A DNA stretch of 64,000 nt from Leptolyngbya sp. PCC 7375 (GTDB lineage Bacteria > Cyanobacteriota > Cyanobacteriia > Phormidesmidales > Phormidesmidaceae): contig NZ_JH993797.1 of the NCBI RefSeq assembly GCF_000316115.1, forward strand, positions 3,644,486-3,708,485. Direction: 5' to 3'. The notes beneath the pieces were generated by a model. It did not search any database, was not told the DNA's origin, and was given only the letters and a program-made list of their open reading frames with translations. Position 1 is the stretch's first letter. The number at the start of each line of letters is the position of its first letter. A program made the translations under genes and the position numbers. Below are positions 54,093 to 62,884 of the stretch, piece by piece.

Positions 54093-54452
54093 TTAGATTT
54101 CGAGCAGGTCGTTATCCAAGGCACACGTATTATGAACGAAGTCGCCTTTCTCCACAAACCAACCCGAACACTAATTCTTGTGGATCTATTGGAGAACATT
54201 GGCGACAATTATACGCATGAAGCAGGCCTGCTATTGAAATTCTGGTGGAAAGCTGTATTCCACATGTGGAACGCTCCTAAACCCGCGCATGAATATCAGC
54301 TGGGATGGGGTAACAAAGAGATCGTGAGAAAAGGGCTAGGGAAAATTCTCTCGTGGGAATTTGAACGTATCATTATTGCACACGGGAACTTGATCGAAAT
54401 GGATGCAAAGGCAGTAGCAGCAAAGGCATGGCAGAATGTGTTGAAAGCCTAG
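54093..54452 (+). pseudogene. 3' half of the split DUF4336 gene
   Basis: In frame from 54101: EQVVIQGTRIMNEVAFLHKP, TRTLILVDLLENIGDNYTHE, a helical part and SWEFERIIIAHGNLIEMD, the end of DUF4336. A shortened product could start at ATG 54132 (106 aa) but would lack the N-terminal metal-site half. Confidence 0.88.
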
Positions 54453-54974
54453 CGCAGAGGATTGTCTGTGTGCAGGGTAAGCTTAATCCAAAAACGCTTT
54501 CTTGTCTACTTGTCCAGATCACAGCCATTCTTCCCGAAGAGACTTACCTCGAAGGCAAATTCGCCAGCAAGTATCTCGACTACAATGCTAGTCAAACATT
54601 CAGGCTTCTTGCGGGGTAACCCAACGAATCCTCAAATCATCAAGCTATTTTGGTTGTTATCCTTGGCAGGCGGAGTAACCGCATCGGTAATGGTCCTATC
54701 TTCTAGATGATTACCCCAGCTGTCTTAGCCGACGTTGGTTACAAGCAAATGCACATTTTTAAGAGGTTTTCGTTACTGAGTCTAGACGAATCCCAGAATG
54801 CAGCTAGCAATGGTTATGATTAGGTCAATAGGCCCGGGGAAATCAAATACAGCCTTTAGCATTTCCAAATCTCACAGTTGATCTAAAAAAGCTATTAATT
54901 CTGGCGAGTTAAATAAAGTCGATAGTTCTTCAGAATGGAACCATTAGCCATGAGTCTCTAGACTCCATGGACAG
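54453..54974. other. 522-bp region without a recognised gene
   Basis: Two overlapping short frames (54428-54619 and 54462-54710) lack ribosome sites and family features. Nothing else is seen. Confidence 0.5.
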
Positions 54975-55562
54975 CTAGATATCATCAGCCTCAAAGCTGG
55001 CAACGTACTGACCATATCCCTCCGCGTCTAGATCAACCAATGGAATAAAGCGTAGCGCCGCCGAATTAATACAGTAACGCCGCCCCGTTGGTGCTGGCCC
55101 ATCCTCAAAAACATGCCCCAGATGGGAATCAGCCTGGCGACTGCGCACCTCAGTCCGGACCATGAAAAATGACCGATCTTTTCGCTCAACAACATTGACA
55201 GATTCAATCGGTTGAAAAAATGAGGGCCAGCCTGTCCCCGATGCAAACTTATCTAGAGACGAGAAAAGCGGTTCTCCAGATACCACATCAACGTAGATAC
55301 CTGGCTTTTTGTTGTTCCAGTAATCGTTTCTAAAGGGCGGTTCGGTGTCATCTTGCTGGGTAACGGCATACTGTTGCTCTGTCAGCATGGTCTTCAACGC
55401 TTCTATATCAGGCTTCTGAAACCCAGCCTTGGCCTCGGTTATAACAGGCTCTATTGTTAGAGCAGCTACCTCAGAATGGATTGGAGCAAAGAGAGTTAAT
55501 ACCACTAGCAGAGCACAGCTCAGAATAATCCCGTAAAGTCGTTTCATCAGCCCCTTAATCAC
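54975..55562 (-). CDS. msrB: exported methionine-R-sulfoxide reductase MsrB
   Basis: The 195-aa product has a signal peptide (ILSCALLVVLTLFAPIHS) and then an MsrB domain: IYVDVVSGEPLFSSLDKF, SGTGWPSFFQPI, DSHLGHVFEDGPAPTGRRYC. The resolving-motif end RYCINSAAL carries the catalytic Cys at about residue 167. The zinc-binding Cys pairs of some MsrBs are absent. It repairs oxidised methionine, here in the periplasm or lumen. It stands alone. Confidence 0.93.
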   Translation of the reverse strand: MIKGLMKRLYGIILSCALLVVLTLFAPIHSEVAALTIEPVITEAKAGFQKPDIEALKTMLTEQQYAVTQQDDTEPPFRNDYWNNKKPGIYVDVVSGEPLFSSLDKFASGTGWPSFFQPIESVNVVERKDRSFFMVRTEVRSRQADSHLGHVFEDGPAPTGRRYCINSAALRFIPLVDLDAEGYGQYVASFEADDI

Positions 55563-55740
55563 AGCGTCAATAGCAAAAAGTCAATGGTTCTTAAAACCGA
55601 CGACACATCGTAATACGATTCTCACAACCGGAGAATGTGGTGTCGTCAAACCAAGTTCTTATCTAGCATAACAATCAACGCAGTTTCTGACAGCAGTTGT
55701 CGTTTCTAAAATCAACTGGAACTAGCGTGACATAGCACTT

Positions 55741-56406
55741 TTACATGAATGCCTGCACCCAATCACGTACTGACCGAATTACCTGATTTTCAGTTTGAGT
55801 TTGTCGTTGTGTTAGAAAATCATTTAACCGCACTGCTGTCACAGCTGAAAACACGAGGCTATTTTCAGTTTCTATATAGCCCTCATTTTGCAACTGATAG
55901 ATGGTCAAACCCTTACGCTTCGTATATCGCCAAACCTCAGCAATACCCAACGCCTGATAAATCTCTAACCGTCGGGTCGATGGACTCGTAATATCAACCT
56001 CAATCACCAAGTCCGGTGGCAAATCATCCGGAATTTCAGGGTCCAAACCTTCTAGGGCTGAAGCATTTTGAATATAAAACCCTGTATCTGGCTCTGCACC
56101 TTTCTCTAAATCTTCTCGCTCTAACGTGGTAGACCCCACATTAACCACATCCAATCCCAACTCTTCCGTCAACGTAGTGACAATACGCGCCAGCAAACGA
56201 TTGATAATCTCATGTAGCTTAGAAGGCATTTTAAGCGTTAGAGTCCCTTGACTATAGCTAATACGAGTCGCCCGATGATCCCCCATATCTGCCAACATGG
56301 CACGATAGGTCGACCAACTAATATTTGGCAAAACAACTAGCTGAGTCAACTGCCCCTCAAAATTGTCTAGATCTAACTCGCTAACCTGAGTTGAAATCAT
56401 CACCAT
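55741..56406 (-). CDS. Uma2 family endonuclease (DUF820)
   Basis: About 221 aa. It has MPSKLHEIINRLLARIV, GSTTLEREDLEKGAEPDTGF, PPDLVIEVDITSPSTRRLEI and IAEVWRYTK, the PD-(D/E)XK-like Uma2 core (Asp in PDTGF, Asp/Glu in DLVIEV). Uma2 genes are very numerous in cyanobacteria; function is unknown. The ATG at 56406 is preferred over a TTG 12 bases upstream. Confidence 0.88.
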   Translation of the reverse strand: MVMISTQVSELDLDNFEGQLTQLVVLPNISWSTYRAMLADMGDHRATRISYSQGTLTLKMPSKLHEIINRLLARIVTTLTEELGLDVVNVGSTTLEREDLEKGAEPDTGFYIQNASALEGLDPEIPDDLPPDLVIEVDITSPSTRRLEIYQALGIAEVWRYTKRKGLTIYQLQNEGYIETENSLVFSAVTAVRLNDFLTQRQTQTENQVIRSVRDWVQAFM

Positions 56407-56518
56407 GGCCAAAGCCAAATTCGAAAGTACATCTATTCTACAAGGTCAACCAGTATGGCCTATCAATACTGACTAGGCAACCATCCCATTAGTTCGTGCA
56501 GTAGTGCAGCAGTCCTCT

Positions 56519-57415
56519 TTACTGGTTAGACCGCTCAACAAATTTTTGCCGCAACTGCCGCGCTGATTTTCCCAGCCTAAAGCTGGCAAACCCTAACGGT
56601 ATCGGTAACAGCAAAAACATCACTCGCGCCTGCTGCCCTTCCTGACGAATCTCCTCCCCAGTCCCCATCAGCACCTGTAACCGATTACCTAGGGGATCAA
56701 TCAGTCGATTACCGTCAGCCGTTGTCTCCAAACTTGCAACGACGACTACCGACTGTCCATAGGGCAATGTCTCTCGCTCAAAATCCTTAAACACACTATC
56801 CACCTCACCCCACTGTTCTAAAGGCAACGGATAAACCTCATCACCATATTCAATCGCAACAGGACGGCTAACTCTAGAAGACTCTCCCTCTCGAACTGTG
56901 CGAGGAGAGAAACCAAAAGAATCATCTTCCATCGGCAACACAGCCAGGTCAAATGCTAAGGGAATACGACGATCGCCATCGGACAACAATACAGACGCTG
57001 CTGTCTCTTCCCACTCAAACAGCGTTTCTCGCCGCACAAGTGTCTCGGGGTCTGTCGTATCAGAGTCCGTGTCAGCTCTGGCCACCAGATTCACCCGACC
57101 GCGAATTACTTTCTGGGCCTCATCATCTGGCATCACCAAAGGGTCATCCGTCACCAGATAGCCCTCTAGTTGGATCAGCTCGATGCGATCGCCCCCATAG
57201 GCAACGGCATCCTCAACCGACATTGCATCAATCTCAGCCAGTTCCCGCGACGTTTGTAGAGTCAGTCCAGATATCCCACCAATGGCCATCAATACAGCCA
57301 TTCCCCCCAAAGCAATGGCTGCGAAATTACGCAACTGGTATTGCTCATACTCACGCCGCGTTACGTTGCGGGGGATATCCTGAAACCATTGATAGCGAAT
57401 CCGTTTTCGGCTCAT
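56519..57415 (-). CDS. membrane protein of unknown function (two helices with a large loop domain)
   Basis: About 298 aa from ATG 57415. A basic N-terminus (SRKRIRYQWF) is followed by a helix at about 37-58 (FAAIALGGMAVLMAIGGIS), a soluble domain with IELIQLEGYLVTDDPLVMPD, an acidic stretch and YGQSVVVVASLE, and a second helix near the end (VMFLLLPIPLGFASF). The layout recalls the GIDE-type domain of membrane E3-like proteins, but without a RING. Function unknown. Confidence 0.6.
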   Translation of the reverse strand: MSRKRIRYQWFQDIPRNVTRREYEQYQLRNFAAIALGGMAVLMAIGGISGLTLQTSRELAEIDAMSVEDAVAYGGDRIELIQLEGYLVTDDPLVMPDDEAQKVIRGRVNLVARADTDSDTTDPETLVRRETLFEWEETAASVLLSDGDRRIPLAFDLAVLPMEDDSFGFSPRTVREGESSRVSRPVAIEYGDEVYPLPLEQWGEVDSVFKDFERETLPYGQSVVVVASLETTADGNRLIDPLGNRLQVLMGTGEEIRQEGQQARVMFLLLPIPLGFASFRLGKSARQLRQKFVERSNQ

Positions 57416-57660
57416 GGGTCTAGTTAGCACTCTACAATCACTAAGTCTTGATCATAGACTGAACATTGCTCAGCTTATTGACTCCGTATGGATGGTCTAA
57501 AACACCTCTAAACTTAGCAAACTATATCCTTTGCGATCGCTCACAAAATATAAGCTTAACTGCTGGCATTATTTCATCTCAGTTCAGCATTAGCTCATCT
57601 CTAACCCTATGGAATTTAGTACACTCTTGCCTAAGCTGTCACCGATCCTAACTTCCTGTA

Positions 57661-58662
57661 ATGAGTGAAATTCCGGCTAACCAACCCAACTTTGCCAACC
57701 CCAAAATCATGCTGGTGGCCTCCCGTGCCCTGGCTGCATCGCGTCCATCCCTGATTGCCTTTTTAATAGCCCAGGCAGCTGTCTTGAGCGGCGACATTGC
57801 TGATGCAATATCCTTCTGTAATGTGCTGTTTGTAGGCAACTTTTGTGCCTCACTGGTGGTAGGTTTCTGGTTTGGCTTTGGCAATATTCTCAACGACTTC
57901 AAAGCGCTCAAGCCTATGACCATGGCGGGACTCATCCTGAATGGATGTTTAGCCACACTACTATCTGGATTGATTTTTACCGGCTTGCAATACACCACGG
58001 TCACTAATGCTGTCTTACTAGGGCGATTGGGACCTGTTTTATTTGCCTTAGTCGGTGCTATGTTACTGGGAAAAAAGATTCGCAACCTCGAATGGTTGGG
58101 GTTTTCTCTCATTGTAGTTGGCGTCATCACCATTGCCCTGAAAACTAGCAATTTCCAAGTTAATCAAGGTGATCTATATATTCTGCTTTCGACAGTGGTA
58201 TTTGCAGCGACCTCCTTGGTCAATCGTTTGATGATTGCCAAAACCGCCACATTATCCGTTGTTGTATTTTCACGCAACTTTATATCGTCAATTCTCTTTT
58301 TCTTTATCGCTATACACCTCTTTGGCCCAGATCACTTTGGCGATGCCTTTAGTGGTCAGCTGTGGATTCTCATGGCAATCTATTCATTGATTGTAATTGT
58401 ATTTGCTCAGTTTCTTTGGTATGCATCCGTTAATAACCTAGATTCTCGCACCATCGGACGTTTAACGGTATTATCTCCTATTTTTGGTGTCACCTATGCA
58501 TTCTTGTTAAATGGAGAACGTCCCTCCTCCATTCAGGTTATAACATTAGCCATTGTGATTGTTGGGGTGTTAATCGCCAGCCTCGGAGGACAGAGTAAAA
58601 AGCCGAAAACAACGATGGAGATGGTAATGGAGGAGCCTGAAAACGCTGCATCTGCACCATAA
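57661..58662 (+). CDS. EamA/DMT-superfamily transporter
   Basis: The 333-aa protein has ten predicted helices in two EamA repeats. Features are GLQYTTVTNAVLLGRLGPVL in the first half and SVNNLDSRTIGRLTVLSPIF in the second, with YAFLLNGERPSSIQVI at the end. Family members export amino acids, metabolites or nucleotide sugars. The substrate cannot be told. Start ATG 57661. Confidence 0.88.
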   Translation: MSEIPANQPNFANPKIMLVASRALAASRPSLIAFLIAQAAVLSGDIADAISFCNVLFVGNFCASLVVGFWFGFGNILNDFKALKPMTMAGLILNGCLATLLSGLIFTGLQYTTVTNAVLLGRLGPVLFALVGAMLLGKKIRNLEWLGFSLIVVGVITIALKTSNFQVNQGDLYILLSTVVFAATSLVNRLMIAKTATLSVVVFSRNFISSILFFFIAIHLFGPDHFGDAFSGQLWILMAIYSLIVIVFAQFLWYASVNNLDSRTIGRLTVLSPIFGVTYAFLLNGERPSSIQVITLAIVIVGVLIASLGGQSKKPKTTMEMVMEEPENAASAP

Positions 58663-58761
58663 TCCATTAAAAAGGTGAGGCAGCGGGGCACTATGCTCAC
58701 AAAGACAGAGCCGCTGAACCGACAGCACCCGAGGTTCAGCAACTCCGTTTATAAAAGCGGA

Positions 58762-59175
58762 CTAGTACTCTACTGTGGGGTATACTACGGTCAAATCACC
58801 ATTTTTCCAGTGCTCATCGGCATTGGCTTTACGTGTGTCTGCATCAGCCTCCCACTGGGGCTTTGTGTTGCCTAACTTGCCATTATAGAAAAGGTATAGT
58901 TGACCATCTTCTACCGAATAGACATGGGGATTAATGGGAAATGTTTTACCTTCGGATACAGCAACTGCACAAAAGCCACCATATTGAGGAACATACTGTT
59001 GAGGAGATCCTTCAAAGATTAATTTATTCCCCTCACTGCTGAAGTAATAGATTGCACCTTCATAGGTGACAGAAACATTGGCATCGCCTTCAACGGGCTG
59101 ATTAGAAAAATATGCAACTGGATCATATCCTTGTAATGCAACCCCTGCTTCGTTAAGATTTTGCAGATGTGCCAT
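58762..59175 (-). CDS. YHS-domain protein
   Basis: The 137-aa protein has GVALQGYDPVAYFSNQPVEG, AIYYFSSEGNKLIFEGSPQQ, YVPQYGGFCAVAVSEGK, the YHS core with a Cys (GGFCA) typical of copper- or heavy-metal-associated proteins, and WKNGDLTVVYPTVEY at the end. It is divergent from the LysR gene across 118 bp and is probably its target. Confidence 0.88.
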   Translation of the reverse strand: MAHLQNLNEAGVALQGYDPVAYFSNQPVEGDANVSVTYEGAIYYFSSEGNKLIFEGSPQQYVPQYGGFCAVAVSEGKTFPINPHVYSVEDGQLYLFYNGKLGNTKPQWEADADTRKANADEHWKNGDLTVVYPTVEY

Positions 59176-59293
59176 GATCGCCTCAAATTAATAACAACTT
59201 GCGTTTCATTCACTTCAGGAACTATCATCAAGCGGTTTCTAAAACTCAACAAGGCGTTTTTTCTGATTGAACCGATAGACGGTATCTATAGTT

Positions 59294-60196
59294 ATGGATC
59301 TCTACCAGATTCGGTATTTCTTAACCATTGCAGACGTTCAGAGCTTTACTAAAGCCTCAGAGCTGTTATATGTATCCCAACCCTCTCTCTCTGCAGGCAT
59401 CAAAAAACTAGAACAAGAATTAGATGTCACCTTATTTGAACGAGGTGGGCGGCGCACTTTATTAACACCTGCAGGTCAGCGATTTCAGGAAAGTGCTAAA
59501 GCTATCCTGGCGGCCTATCAAGCTGCACGGCAGGATTTACAACAACTAAAAGAGCAGCCTACATTACGCATTGGCACGCTACATACATTACGCAGCCATC
59601 ATATTGCCAAACTTATTGGCGCATTTCGGCAGCAATATCCCAATGTAACGGTGGTTGTTTTAAACGGCTATTTGCAAGATATAAAAGATTGGCTAGAGCA
59701 GGGAAAAATTGACGTAGCTATCACCTGGTTACAGGAACAAGATAGCGATGAAAATTCTCAATTGTTATTTCATCAACCCCTCACTTTAGCGGTATCTGAT
59801 GACCATGCCTTAGCTAAAGCTAAAAGTGCTTGCCTTAGAGATTTAGATGGACAGCCCTACATTGAGCGCATTAATTGTGAATTTTGGCGAGCTTATGACA
59901 CATTGTTTGCAGACGCTGGTATCCAGCCAAACATTGTCTACTCTTCCAACAACGAAGAGTGGGTCATCTCCCTGATTCAGGTGGGCATGGGCATGAGCAT
60001 CATGCCTGTTTGGGCAGATCTGACAGCCATCACCTATGTATCCATGACTGACTTAAGCTTGAGTCGCACCATCGGGTTACGATGGCGCAAACTACAAATG
60101 GTCGAACCCGTTGCATGGTTCTGTAACTTTGTGATGGAATATGATTTGGACATAGACGTCTCCCTCGATCATCTAACTATTGATCGAACCACTTAG
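59294..60196 (+). CDS. LysR-family transcription regulator
   Basis: The 300-aa protein starts MDLYQIRYFLTIADVQSFTK, ASELLYVSQPSLSAGIKKLE, the classical winged helix-turn-helix (residues 1-60). An effector domain follows (LRIGTLHTLRSHHIAKLIGA to MEYDLDIDVSLD). The effector is unknown. It sits between a divergent YHS gene and the ATP-grasp/GNAT/dioxygenase set and may regulate either. Confidence 0.9.
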   Translation: MDLYQIRYFLTIADVQSFTKASELLYVSQPSLSAGIKKLEQELDVTLFERGGRRTLLTPAGQRFQESAKAILAAYQAARQDLQQLKEQPTLRIGTLHTLRSHHIAKLIGAFRQQYPNVTVVVLNGYLQDIKDWLEQGKIDVAITWLQEQDSDENSQLLFHQPLTLAVSDDHALAKAKSACLRDLDGQPYIERINCEFWRAYDTLFADAGIQPNIVYSSNNEEWVISLIQVGMGMSIMPVWADLTAITYVSMTDLSLSRTIGLRWRKLQMVEPVAWFCNFVMEYDLDIDVSLDHLTIDRTT

Positions 60197-60460
60197 GGAA
60201 AACATCATCAGTGCACCATCTGCGAAGGCCAGGATCAAAAGAACGTTAGCAGGATGCATGTTAACAAGAACAATCTGAACTTGACAGCTATCTAAGCAAA
60301 CCTAAATTAGAGTGAGCTGATTCTCAACTAAAAATTACAATTTTCAAGGCATTGTCCAGCAAAACTGCTAATTTTCGAAATTTTTCAGGGTTTGATCATA
60401 GCCCTTAAAGGCTATCTTCATCTTGATACGGTTCTTTAACTAAAGACCTTTCAAGTATCT

Positions 60461-61677
60461 ATGAAACTTCTGAGTATTTGCGACCCCACCCGATATGGCA
60501 GTCCTCCGCTGGATGTCCCCACCTTTTACCAAAGGCTTTCTCTCGATCCCAGGCTAGATTTTTACCACATTCCCACACCTCAGGTGTTTACCAGCCAGTT
60601 TCCGCAAGTGTCAACAGCCCCATCAGTCGGAGACTTACCCTATGAAACATTTTTAAAGCTAGGCAATCACGCTCAACACTGGCATAGCTTACACGACATT
60701 GATGTGGTCTTTTGCCGTACCCTCAAGCCCTTTCCTATAGGGTATTTAGATGCCCTAGTCACCTGGGAAAAGGTGGTGCGTTTTGTCAATCGACCATCGG
60801 GCAAAAAAGAACAGATGAAATCTGAGTTTTTGCTGAGAATTGCTGGGGACTATATCCCTGAAACCATAGTTACAGACAACTGGAACACAGCGCTGGCATT
60901 TTTTGAGCGGTTTCAAGTCATCGTTGCGGGTATGACCTCGACACGATGTAGAGTGCTATAACGCTTATCCAGCAAGGGTTTCAGGAAGATTTGAGCGAAG
61001 AATAAATTTTCTCAGTTTCAGCGTGATGGAGATTGTAAGCTTCTTGTAGGGCTTAGGATTTCTGACTTTTTAATAGACATCTAATTGAGGTCATACCCAT
61101 CGTTGCTAAACAGGCCAACAGCTGTGGCGGGCGGGGTGTTTTCAAAATCTGGTATGAGGATGGGACCTTTCATGTTGACAATATTGTGACCGGGAAACAA
61201 TCATGGTCTACATTTGCGGCTGTCATGGTGCAGCTACAGACTCATCAAACTGAACCGCTGCAATTCTGTCGATATCTATCGCGCACCAACGCTGGGGATA
61301 AACGTGTGGTGGTGGTAGACGGCGAAATTTATGGCAGCTATTTACGCTGTTCCCAAAGTGGTCACTGGGTCAATAATGTCAGCAGCGATGGGGTGTGTAC
61401 CCTGGCGGATATGACGACTGATGAGGTGGATGCCATCCACCATACTGTCGGCAAGTATCAGGCACTAGGGTTGCATACCCTTGGCTATGACTTTTTGTTG
61501 GATGACGACGGTACCTGGCGTATTAGCGAAATCAATGCCGGTAATATTGGTGGCTTTGCCCGTTTGGAACTGTTAACCGGGCAACCGGTGATGGATCGTT
61601 TGATTAGCTGGATGCTGGGCTATGCCAAACGCACTGAGGCGCAAATTGACTCCTCAACAATGGTTGGAATAGCGTGA
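60461..61677 (+). pseudogene. glutathione-synthetase-like ATP-grasp gene split by a MITE
   Basis: The 5' part (from ATG 60461) encodes MKLLSICDPTRYGSPPLDVP, VVFCRTLKPFPIGYL, RFVNRPSGKKEQMKSEFLL and FQVIVA, then breaks. After the MITE, KQANSCGGRGVFKIWYEDG, LSRTNAGDKRVVVVDGEIYG and DFLLDDDGTWRISEINAGN (acidic metal ligands, N of the ATP site) follow. Deleting 171 bp plus one 8-bp target copy restores 345 aa in one frame. The family joins a carboxylate to an amine with ATP, as in GshB or RimK. The last 101 residues are coupled to the next gene. Confidence 0.9.
60928..61098. mobile_element. 171-bp MITE with GGGTATGACCTC ends, copy 2
   Basis: Same length and 12-bp ends as 47926-48096, opposite orientation. 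A perfect ATCGTTGC target duplication flanks it (60920-60927 and 61099-61106). It lies within the ATP-grasp gene. Confidence 0.95.
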
Positions 61678-62204
61678 TGTCTAAAATCATTCAGGTTGAC
61701 ACAGTGGTTTTGAATATTCGTCCAGTACAACCTCAAGATTATGCTGCGATCGCATCCATCTACAATGAAGCCATTGCCCATGGCGGTATCACCATGGATG
61801 GTCAACCCCAGACAGTACAGGATATTCAGGCAATCGTCCAAAAAATGCACCCCCGTGAAGCCTTGATTGTGGCTGATGCAGGGTCCAGTATTATCGGTTG
61901 GAGCATTATCAAACGCTATAGCGATCGCATCGGCTACCAATTCTGTTGCGAAACCTCTACTTATCTAAGTTTTTCAGCCACCGGCAAAGGATATGGTAGC
62001 GAGTTACAAAAGGCCCTCATGGCCAAGGTTAAAGACTATGGCTATCACCACATTGTGGCTAAAATTTTAGCGGCTAATCAAGGCAGCATTCGTTTTCATC
62101 AACGCTTCGGATTTGACATCGTTGGTATTCAAAAAGAGATTGGCTTTATGAATGACACCTGGCATGACGTTGTTATCATGCAGTGCATTTTATCCAGCTC
62201 TTAG
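61677..62204 (+). CDS. GNAT-family N-acyltransferase
   Basis: About 175 aa. It has VLNIRPVQPQDYAAIASIYN, EALIVADAGSSIIGWSII, ATGKGYGSELQKALMAKVKD (acetyl-CoA loop), ILAANQGSIRFHQRFGFDIV and the terminal WHDVVIMQCIL, as in phosphinothricin-acetyltransferase-like proteins. The start overlaps the ATP-grasp stop as TGATG, so expression is coupled. It may acylate the amine product of that enzyme (inference). Confidence 0.86.
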   Translation: MSKIIQVDTVVLNIRPVQPQDYAAIASIYNEAIAHGGITMDGQPQTVQDIQAIVQKMHPREALIVADAGSSIIGWSIIKRYSDRIGYQFCCETSTYLSFSATGKGYGSELQKALMAKVKDYGYHHIVAKILAANQGSIRFHQRFGFDIVGIQKEIGFMNDTWHDVVIMQCILSSS

Positions 62205-62382
62205 GAGTCACTCAGGTTCCATCAGGAATCTCTATAGCTACTTTTTAGAATTCTCTCATTCTTGAATAATTTCGACTCGATACCATGCCCTTAATTGAGG
62301 CATTGAGGGCATTCGCTCACGGTCGAATAATGACATTCGACAGGTTTTCATTCTGTTGTTAGACCTAATTGAGGTTTTTGAA

Positions 62383-62877
62383 ATGATTCAAGCTGCTTTT
62401 CCAGCGTCAACGGATATATCCATTGCCACCTACCCCATTAATCTGCAAACACTGATTTACATGCTTCAAGAAACACCTGAGTTTACCCCTGAAGACATTC
62501 AAACCATGGTCGTCAAGGCTGACATTTCAGCCCAAGACTTGATGCCGTGGGCTGATTTTAATCATCCTGTCACCGATAGCTACGGTCGTCAGCTCGTCTT
62601 TGACGGTGGGCATTTTGAAATCATGGTGATGTCCTGGATGCCTGGTGATTTTAGTGCTATCCACGATCATGGAGCCACCCAATGGGGCGCGGTGCAATGC
62701 TTTGGGGCCGCAGAACATTTCATCTACACCTTTACGCAAGGAGTCTTATGCACCTTACAACCGGCTCACTATAGCCCTGGCATGGTTCACGCAGTTGACC
62801 ATAGTCTAATTCACCACATGGGCAACCCTGGTAGCGAGCCGTTTCTTAGTTTGCATGTTTATGGCCTGATTGACTGA
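62383..62877 (+). CDS. cysteine dioxygenase-type cupin protein
   Basis: The product is about 164 aa from ATG 62383, with TTGAGG upstream. The cupin core has FEIMVMSWMPGDFSAIHDHG (metal His-x-His in HDHG), GAVQCFGAAEHFIYTF and a third His in MVHAVDHSLIHHMGN and SLHVYGLID. Cysteine dioxygenases oxidise cysteine thiol to sulfinate. The protein stops 8 bp before the transposase stop codon, so its C-terminus might have been shortened by that insertion. Confidence 0.8.
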   Translation: MIQAAFPASTDISIATYPINLQTLIYMLQETPEFTPEDIQTMVVKADISAQDLMPWADFNHPVTDSYGRQLVFDGGHFEIMVMSWMPGDFSAIHDHGATQWGAVQCFGAAEHFIYTFTQGVLCTLQPAHYSPGMVHAVDHSLIHHMGNPGSEPFLSLHVYGLID

Positions 62878-62884
62878 CAAAAGT

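Noticed and set aside
54428..54710. Two overlapping short plus-strand frames after the DUF4336 remnant
   Set aside because: No ribosome sites, overlap each other, no family resemblance.
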